Positions 41,084-47,024 of a DNA stretch of 47,024 nt are shown here, piece by piece. The DNA comes from an uncultured Spirochaetales bacterium (GTDB taxonomy: Bacteria > Spirochaetota > Spirochaetia > Sphaerochaetales > Sphaerochaetaceae). A program made the position numbers and the translations under genes. The first letter of the stretch is position 1, and each line of letters opens with the position of its first letter. The stretch is taken from positions 1-47,024 of the forward strand of contig CASDXQ010000005.1 in the NCBI GenBank assembly GCA_949285145.1. The letters run 5' to 3'. The notes under the pieces are model-generated. The model did no database searches and had not been told where the DNA came from. It saw nothing but the letters and a program-made list of their open reading frames with translations.

Positions 41084-44000
41084 AAATCACACGATATGCG
41101 GTCAGGCATCCCGTTTACATAACAATGCTGCTTATTGCGCTGGTGCTCTTCGCGATGCTTTCCATTTCAAGCATGAACACCGAGTTCATAAGCGGCATGA
41201 ACATGCCTACTGTAATTGTATATGCAATCTATCCCGGAGCCAGTGCGCAGGAAGTCGAGAGAGGTGTAATAGACATACTCGAGGAAAATTTCGCAACACT
41301 CCCCGATTTCGCGTCAATGACAAGCAATGCCTACTCCAATGTCGGTGTCGTTCAGATTCAGTTCTCTGACGGTGTTGATGTATATGATCAGGTAGATGAA
41401 GTCAGAAACAGAATCAGACAGCTGTCGGATTCACTGCCTGCAGGACTGCAGGGAGAACCGGCCGTGATTGTCGGCGGAACAGAAATGCTGCCGGTCTTCA
41501 CCTTCACGGTCGAAAGCGGGAATGATCTTGCTTCAACAACTGAATACATCAACAGCACAATAACTCCGATGATCACCCAGCTTGAAGGTGTCAGCGGCGT
41601 TACGGTTTCCGGCGGAAGCGAGAGAGAGGTTCTGATCACGCTCGACACAGATGAACTCAAAAGCAAAGGAATTTCGCCAGCTGCTGTCTATCAGGTGCTC
41701 AGCTACAGCAACACAAACCTTCCTCTTGCCATGACAACATATGAAGGCAAAAGCTCTTCCCTGCGTTTTGATGCGGAATTCAATGATCTTGCCGATATGG
41801 AAAATCTGGCTGTGGGAGCCGATGAAGAAGGAAACATCATACGGCTTGCCGATGTAGCGGAAGTGGAAATAAAAGCCTCAGAACCGGAAACCGTCATAAA
41901 AAACGACGGAAAGAACATTGTCCTTGTCGATGTGACAAAACGCGCTGACGGGGATACGATGTCAATCTCATCATGGATAAGGCAGATCCTTGATCAGCAG
42001 GAGAAGGAAATGAACGGAGCCGTTCATTTCAACATCATAGCCGATGATGCCAGAACGATCAGTGCTTCGCTTGAAGCTGTGATCAATTCCGGGATAATGG
42101 GAGTCATTGTCGCGATTCTCGTCATCTTCTTCATTCTGGGCAATGTCCAGGCGACACTCACAATTGCGATCTCAATGCCGCTTTCCATATTCTTCACATT
42201 CATAGCAATGGCTGCAAGCGGGATCAGCATCAGCCTCATGAGCATTTCCGGAATGGTTGTCGCACTCGGTGCAATAGTAGACGGTTCCATCGTCATGCTG
42301 GAGCAGGTATACAAGCACTGGCAGACGAAGAAGAACGGACGTTTCCTCTACACTGTCAGCGAAAGCATTTTCAAAAGCGCGGATGAGGTGGGTTCATCCA
42401 TTCTCGGTTCTACAATAACCACTGTCATTGTCTTTGTTCCTATCCTCTTCGTCAGTGGACTCGGCGGACAGATCATGTATGAAGTGGCTTTGACGTTCAT
42501 GTATGCGCTTTCCGCATCATGCATAGTCGCGATTGTCATAATCCCCTATCTTCTGAAGAAACTTCTCAAGGAAGAACGCAAGGATATGAAGGACAATGCG
42601 ATAACGCGTTTTGCGGACAGGCTGACGGGAGTCTACGGCAATGCTGTCAGCTGGACACTGAAAAACAGGAAATTCGTAATTCTCATGTCAGTGGTGATCC
42701 TGCTTGTCACGGTCTGGGCAGTCGTACAGCTCGGTATCGCCTTCATCCCGTCAACAGACAACAGCGAGTTCTATGTCAACCTTTACTTCCCATCCAGCTA
42801 TACGCAGGACAGAACAGAAGCAGAGATTGACAGAGCCGAACAGATTGTCCGGCAGATAATCCCTGAAGTGCAGACAATAGTGACGACAGTCGGCTCAACC
42901 AGCGGACTGAGTTTCAGCTCCAGCACATACAACGGAAACATAAGAGTGATCCTCCCTCCTGTCGCGCAGCGAGACAAGGACAGGGATGTGCATACGCTTA
43001 TGACTGCCGTGAAGACAGCTCTCGACAGCATCATGATCGATTGTCAGGTGGAAGTTCTAAATGGAGGCTTTGACAATCTTGCAAGCTATGTAACGGGAGG
43101 AGGCGGGTTCGGCCTCACTCTTGTCGGAGAGGACATGGACACGCTCTACAGTGATGCAGAACGGATAAAGAGATATCTTGAGAGCGATCCCGAAGTGATG
43201 TCGGTTACAATGGATTCATCATATGATGCGTACTCCACCGTGATCGAAGCCAGCAATGAGCTGCTTTCATCACTCGGCATAACCGGCTATGAGGCGGGAA
43301 CAACCACGGCAATTCTCTTCAACGGCATGGACTGCGGCATTTACACTGATCCGGACAGCGGAGAACGCTATGACATCCGCCTTGAAAGCAGCGTCGCAGG
43401 TGAACCCGTGACAATGGACACTCTTGAGAATCTTGAGATAATAAGCCAGAGCGGAATAAAAGTGAATTATGCCGCAGTTGCGAATCTGGCAGTGGAAAAC
43501 ACAATCAGCCAGATAAACCATACCGACAGGGCAAACACAATAAGTCTGTCGGCAGCCATAACGGGAGAAAGCTCATCTTCAATCCAGAGCCGTCTTGATG
43601 ATTACCTTGAAGATCATCCTCTCAGCAGCGGAGTGAGCACGCAGACCGGAGGAGTCGGAGAGCTCATACAGGACACGATGGGACCGCTTGTCATAGCTAT
43701 GCTCATAGGTTTCTTCCTTGTCTTCATGGTCATGGTGTTCCAGTTCGAACGTTTCAGCCAGCCTCTTCTTGTCATGCTCACAATCCCGTTCTGTTTCATC
43801 GGTGTCGCACTTGGACTCCTTGCATTCAATTCAACACTCAACATCCTCTCTATGCTCGGTGTCATAACCCTCGGCGGAACCGCGGTGAACAACGGCATCA
43901 TACTTTATGACTACATCAACATGGTCATAAAGAGAAAGAGGACAAGCGCAGTTGAGGAAAAGGAGAACATAAAGGCGGATGAGGATACAGTCATCGAAGG

Positions 44001-44313
44001 CAGGCTTACATATGAAGAGGAAAGGGAAATCCTCTCATCCTCAATAGTCGAATCGGCACAGAACAGACTCAAATCCATCCTTATGACAACCCTTACCACT
44101 ATGATGGGTGTCGTTCCCATGGCCGTGGCAACTGGAGAAGGCAGCGAGATATATGCATCCCTGGGGCAGGCCATTGCCGGAGGTCTTTTCGCAACAACTC
44201 TCATTTCCCTCTTCGTCCTTCCTGTTCTCTACTACACACTTGAGAGGAGAAGAATAAGGAAGATCTACTCAAAGAGCCGCAGGGATGTGAAGAAGCTGGA
44301 GGTGAAACTGTGA
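41080..44313 (+). CDS. RND efflux pump, AcrB/HAE1-like inner-membrane subunit
   Basis: A 1077-residue proton-driven exporter with the RND layout: one N-terminal helix, a large periplasmic loop, six helices, a second loop and six helices. Visible: RYAVRHPVYITMLLIALVLFAMLS, GASAQEVERGVIDILEE, and the helix-4 motif GMVVALGAIVDGSIVMLEQV. The helix-4 motif keeps one Asp of the proton relay and has Gly at the second (DD in AcrB, DN in many HAE1 pumps). Helix 10 carries TLGGTAVNNGIILYDYIN. Start is GTG at 41080, overlapping the MFP stop (GTGA). Substrate unknown (drugs, bile salts, lipids). Middle gene of the complete MFP-RND-TolC operon. Confidence 0.95.
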   Translation: MKITRYAVRHPVYITMLLIALVLFAMLSISSMNTEFISGMNMPTVIVYAIYPGASAQEVERGVIDILEENFATLPDFASMTSNAYSNVGVVQIQFSDGVDVYDQVDEVRNRIRQLSDSLPAGLQGEPAVIVGGTEMLPVFTFTVESGNDLASTTEYINSTITPMITQLEGVSGVTVSGGSEREVLITLDTDELKSKGISPAAVYQVLSYSNTNLPLAMTTYEGKSSSLRFDAEFNDLADMENLAVGADEEGNIIRLADVAEVEIKASEPETVIKNDGKNIVLVDVTKRADGDTMSISSWIRQILDQQEKEMNGAVHFNIIADDARTISASLEAVINSGIMGVIVAILVIFFILGNVQATLTIAISMPLSIFFTFIAMAASGISISLMSISGMVVALGAIVDGSIVMLEQVYKHWQTKKNGRFLYTVSESIFKSADEVGSSILGSTITTVIVFVPILFVSGLGGQIMYEVALTFMYALSASCIVAIVIIPYLLKKLLKEERKDMKDNAITRFADRLTGVYGNAVSWTLKNRKFVILMSVVILLVTVWAVVQLGIAFIPSTDNSEFYVNLYFPSSYTQDRTEAEIDRAEQIVRQIIPEVQTIVTTVGSTSGLSFSSSTYNGNIRVILPPVAQRDKDRDVHTLMTAVKTALDSIMIDCQVEVLNGGFDNLASYVTGGGGFGLTLVGEDMDTLYSDAERIKRYLESDPEVMSVTMDSSYDAYSTVIEASNELLSSLGITGYEAGTTTAILFNGMDCGIYTDPDSGERYDIRLESSVAGEPVTMDTLENLEIISQSGIKVNYAAVANLAVENTISQINHTDRANTISLSAAITGESSSSIQSRLDDYLEDHPLSSGVSTQTGGVGELIQDTMGPLVIAMLIGFFLVFMVMVFQFERFSQPLLVMLTIPFCFIGVALGLLAFNSTLNILSMLGVITLGGTAVNNGIILYDYINMVIKRKRTSAVEEKENIKADEDTVIEGRLTYEEEREILSSSIVESAQNRLKSILMTTLTTMMGVVPMAVATGEGSEIYASLGQAIAGGLFATTLISLFVLPVLYYTLERRRIRKIYSKSRRDVKKLEVKL

Positions 44314-45782
44314 TGAGAAAATTCAGGAAATTCCTTTTATATACAATGCTTGCCGCATCTGCATGCACTCTTTGTGCCGCAGGAGAAGATACTCTGACAT
44401 TCGACGATCTTGTCACAGCGCTTGAAAATAACAACACCACCCTGCTCCAGAGCATTGAGGACTACAGAAGTGCGACACTTGATGTCAAGGATGCGAAGGC
44501 AAACTACCACCCTCAGATCACATACACTATTGCCGGAAGCTATGTGTACAATCATCAGGTGATGGATCTGGATACGAGTTCGCTAGGTAACAAGCTTTCC
44601 GATGTTCCATATTCAGTTTATATTCAAAATCCATTTTTTCCAGATGACATAAACAATGCGCTTGCTGTGCCAGTTTCTGTATTAGGTTCCATGATTCCAT
44701 CAAGTGTTGAAGTTCCAATAGATGTCAGCGATCCCTACTTCAATGCCCAGATTTCCCTAGTCCAGCCTATCTGGACATGGGGAAAGGTGGGAAGCAGCGT
44801 CGAGATGTATGAGGAGATTGAAAGTGCCCGAGCCCTTCAGATAGGAGACACCGAAAAACGCCTCATAACCGAGCTTAAAGCCTATCTTGCATCACTGTAT
44901 TATCTGGAGAAGATCGACAATGTGCTCTCAGAGCTTCAGGCCGACTCTCAGGAACTGGTAACACTTGCACAGGACAGCAGCGATGCAGGAGCACTGCTTG
45001 CCGTAGATGCGGCAAAAGCCCGTGTCACCGCAAGCCAGATTGATGTCAGCCGCACTCAGATACAGACTCAGATGGAAAGCATCCTCACAAGCATTGAGAC
45101 TCTCACCGGTATAAACGACATAACAGCAGACATGATCGATTTCATACCGGATGAGAATTATTTCAAGGAAATGGCAGAGACTGAGCGCACAATGCTCCTG
45201 GCCATGGCAACAGGCGGCAGCCAGGCATCAATGCAGATGCTGACCCATATGATAAATGCGGCCCAGGCCGCATCAAAGGCTGCAGACAGATCAATGTACT
45301 GGTATCCTGATATAGCACTGAGTGTAAGTGCAAACTACACCGCCCCCATGACAAGCAAATGGGCCGACAACAGCAGCTGGGGTGTAACGGTGGCAGTAGG
45401 CCTTCAGGGTACGCTGTGGGACGGCGGCAAGAAGCTGAATGATCAGGACAGGGCAGAAAGTGCAGCCGCGAGTGCACAGATCAGCAGAAATGAAGCTGTC
45501 AGCACAATAAAGACCACACTTACTGAGAACCTCAATACAATTGACCTTGCTCTAGCCAATATTGACTACCAGAAGTCAAATATAGAACTCCTCACATCAG
45601 AACTTGAACTTGAGGAAAAAAAACTTGAACTCGGCGCCTCAAGCAGAAGCGATGTGCTGAATAAAAGAATCGAGCTCAATCAGGCACGCATTGAGGAGAT
45701 TACAAACAGGATAAGCCTCGCATCTGCAGTCTACACGGTTGAATACCTGACAGGATACGTTCCTGATACTGTTTCCGACTAA
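44310..45782 (+). CDS. TolC family outer-membrane efflux channel
   Basis: A 490-residue outer-membrane factor. Signal peptide MMRKFRKFLLYTMLAASACT. Two long helical repeats typical of TolC: about 28-75 plus 165-280, and about 290-320 plus 375-485. Motifs LVQPIWTWGKV and GLQGTLWDGGKKLNDQDRAE mark the beta-strand/helix transitions. The start is GTG 44310 or ATG 44313; GGAGG is 7 or 10 nt upstream. It overlaps the pump stop. Residues about 92-139, predicted as the first surface loop, are encoded by visibly AT-richer DNA in which all six prolines use CCA, unlike the rest of the gene. Third gene of the efflux operon. Confidence 0.93.
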   Translation: MMRKFRKFLLYTMLAASACTLCAAGEDTLTFDDLVTALENNNTTLLQSIEDYRSATLDVKDAKANYHPQITYTIAGSYVYNHQVMDLDTSSLGNKLSDVPYSVYIQNPFFPDDINNALAVPVSVLGSMIPSSVEVPIDVSDPYFNAQISLVQPIWTWGKVGSSVEMYEEIESARALQIGDTEKRLITELKAYLASLYYLEKIDNVLSELQADSQELVTLAQDSSDAGALLAVDAAKARVTASQIDVSRTQIQTQMESILTSIETLTGINDITADMIDFIPDENYFKEMAETERTMLLAMATGGSQASMQMLTHMINAAQAASKAADRSMYWYPDIALSVSANYTAPMTSKWADNSSWGVTVAVGLQGTLWDGGKKLNDQDRAESAAASAQISRNEAVSTIKTTLTENLNTIDLALANIDYQKSNIELLTSELELEEKKLELGASSRSDVLNKRIELNQARIEEITNRISLASAVYTVEYLTGYVPDTVSD

Positions 45783-45790
45783 CCCTCTGG

Positions 45791-45821
45791 GCCCCGGTTG
45801 AAAGAATCTTCCGGGGCTTTT
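45791..45821 (+). terminator. Terminator of the RND efflux operon
   Basis: Stem GCCCCGG (45791-45797) / CCGGGGC (45811-45817) followed by TTTTCT, 9 nt past the tolC-like stop. Confidence 0.85.
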
Positions 45822-45918
45822 CTCGAAACAAGCAACCTGATAACAAAAGAAATTGTGATCATTTAACCACATACCCAAAAATAAGATATACTTACTCATG
45901 CAAGGAAGTATAAAGAAG

Positions 45919-46001
45919 ATGCAGTTTGAATGGGATGAAGAATAAGTATTGTGAGAATAATATCTCCAATGAAAACAATGAAGAAGAAATGCAACGAGTA
46001 G
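45919..46001 (+). pseudogene. brnT: BrnT toxin relic with internal deletion
   Basis: ATG at 45919 opens MQFEWDEE then TAA, matching the usual BrnT start (M-x-F-E-W-D-x-x-K). From 45951, in another frame, VRIISPMKTMKKKCNE and TAG (45999-46001) match the usual BrnT end (IRIISARxAtkkE). The roughly 60 residues normally between them, including the RNase core, are missing. AAGGAAG precedes the ATG. The antitoxin gene starts 2 nt after the TAG, as in intact brnTA operons. BrnT is a ribonuclease toxin; this copy cannot make one. Confidence 0.75.
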
Positions 46002-46002
46002 T

Positions 46003-46299
46003 ATGAAAAGAATGACATTGGAAGACGTTAAGGCATATAAACCGAATGCTGAAGAACTTGAACGGGCACGAACTTTCAAGAATACAGATTTCTCCGACTG
46101 CCCCAAAATGACAAAAGAGGAATTGAAGAACTTTCACCGTGCAGGTTCGATCTACAAGCCCTTGAAAAGCCATATCTTTCTCCGCCTCGACAATGACATA
46201 ATCGCCATATTCAAAGCAGAAGGCAAAGGCTATCAGACAAGAATCAACCAGGCTCTCAGGGAATATATTTCAGAACATCCCGAAATGACGAGAGCATAA
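46003..46299 (+). CDS. brnA: BrnA family antitoxin
   Basis: A 98-residue antitoxin of the BrnA (COG3514) family. The C-terminal DNA-binding signature LRLDNDIIAIFKAEGKGYQT then RINQALREYI (about 60-89) is intact. The N-terminal part (MTLEDVKAY...DFSDCPKMTKEEL) is the toxin-binding side in family members. In complete systems BrnA dimers repress the brnTA promoter and neutralise BrnT. Here the toxin gene just upstream is a relic, so this is an orphan antitoxin that may still act as a repressor or guard against another BrnT. Confidence 0.88.
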   Translation: MKRMTLEDVKAYKPNAEELERARTFKNTDFSDCPKMTKEELKNFHRAGSIYKPLKSHIFLRLDNDIIAIFKAEGKGYQTRINQALREYISEHPEMTRA

Positions 46300-46499
46300 A
46301 AACTACAAAAGTGCAGAATAAGTACCGGCTGATAAGATTCTCCCGGGACTTTCTGCTAATATGAGGATCATGGAAACAATAATTCTCGATCTTGATACAG
46401 TCCACCTCTGCGCAGACTCCATCTTCTGTAATGTGGAAAAAGCAGGAGAATAATGTGATTTTGGTTGCAAATATCTCCTTTTTGTGCTAGTAATTAGAC
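46300..46499. other. Interval between antitoxin and transposase fragment
   Basis: No convincing gene. A short reading frame at 46371-46454 (27 codons, METIILDLDTV...) has no ribosome site and no recognisable family. Around 46331-46362 a weak CCGG hairpin resembles a worn copy of the efflux-operon terminator. Confidence 0.4.
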
Positions 46500-47024
46500 A
46501 TGAAGATAATGGTGCCGGGAGAGGTCAGGATTGTGGATGCATTCAAGGTATTTCCTGACACCATTGCAATATATCAGGATGCTGTTTCCTTCCTCATCGA
46601 TGTTGTGAATGAACACTATGCCAATGTCTGTGGTCTTCCCTCCCAGAAGGCAATGACATTTATAGAGAGACTTGTCCACTCCACATCCACAAGAGAAGCA
46701 GCTTATCCATCTTTCGACATCCGCTTTCATAAGTTTCCATCTTACCTCAGACGCTCTGCAATCTTTGATGCCATTGCTGCAATCAAACTCTACAGGAAGA
46801 ATCTCGCAGACTGGGAAGTTTCAGACAAGCTTAAGAAGAAGCCTTTCCTTAAGAGGAAGAGAAATGTCATGCCAGCCTTCTACAGGGACAATATGTTCAT
46901 ACTGGACGAGGAGAATGGAGTGTACATGGCATCGCAGAAGCCGGAGAGCCCATCGACGCAGCAGACGAGTATGTCCTGTACTCCTCTGGCCTTGAGATCA
47001 TTGAGGACGCCCAGCCAGTATTTC
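46500..47024 (+). pseudogene. TnpB/IS605 OrfB-like transposase fragment, truncated
   Basis: From ATG 46500 the frame stays open to the window end. Residues 1 to about 140 match what I recall of TnpB-like (IS200/IS605 OrfB) N-termini in Clostridia-type elements: KVFPDTIAIYQDAVSFLIDV, YPSFDIRFHKFPSYLRRSAI, AIKLYRKNLADWE, and MPAFYRDNMFILDEENGVYM. After about 46925 this frame becomes Ser/Pro/Thr-rich and unlike TnpB. Frame +2 instead reads GIAEAGEPIDAADEYVLYSS then GLEIIEDAQPVF, which looks protein-coding. A frameshift or deletion junction is likely. The C-terminal RuvC nuclease half is not in view. TnpB proteins are RNA-guided nucleases; no guide RNA end can be identified here. Confidence 0.55.

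Noticed and set aside
46371-46454. Short 27-codon reading frame METIILDLDTV... before the transposase fragment
   Set aside because: No ribosome site, no recognisable family, and a position in a decayed accessory stretch; kept only as a remark.
1-47024. CRISPR arrays, tRNA or rRNA genes, complete insertion sequences with terminal repeats
   Set aside because: I looked for regularly spaced repeats, cloverleaf-like segments and paired terminal repeats and saw none. Only the 33-bp tandem repeat and the TnpB-like fragment stand out.

Overview
The window reads as chromosomal DNA of a spirochaete, probably a gut or anaerobic member of Spirochaetales/Sphaerochaetaceae. Basis: a class I lysyl-tRNA synthetase that follows the Borrelia/Treponema enzyme closely as I remember it, many spirochaete-style lipoproteins, LPP20-type proteins, and moderate GC. 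Genus is inference; I ran no searches.

Layout. (1) 1-7265, minus: DUF5107/TPR protein, class I lysS, then a heterodimeric ABC exporter (degenerate and consensus subunits), ending at a terminator. (2) 7464-11351, minus: ACT-domain protein, UPF0210 protein, GPH sugar transporter and PIG-L deacetylase. (3) 11544-17767: a secreted InlB-repeat protein, a convergent membrane protein, then a tight plus-strand operon of phosphofructokinase, Ppx/GppA-like protein and polyphosphate kinase. (4) 17847-25007: a lipoprotein, Gfo/Idh oxidoreductase with a membrane protein, M18 aminopeptidase and type III glutamine synthetase. (5) 25199-39466: a 14-kb envelope island of eleven or twelve exported proteins. 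At least three are large paralogues (signal peptide, LPP20-like domain, coiled coil or long helix, beta domain, C-terminal barrel-like region). Three smaller lipoproteins have LPP20-like domains, and two are small NPCBM-like secreted proteins, each following one of the large proteins. (6) 40016-45782: a complete tripartite RND efflux operon (MFP, RND pump, TolC). (7) 45919-47024: a BrnT/BrnA toxin-antitoxin locus whose toxin is reduced to its two ends, then a TnpB-like transposase fragment that runs into the window edge.

How they fit. Region 5 is the least explained part: repeated modules, near-identical promoters in front of two of its operons, and attenuator-like hairpins between genes suggest a co-regulated outer-membrane/periplasmic assembly. 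Region 3 puts glycolytic phosphorylation next to polyphosphate metabolism, with unusual residues in the phosphofructokinase and a Ppx-like protein that has lost its canonical phosphate-binding motif. Region 7 shows decay of mobile or accessory DNA.
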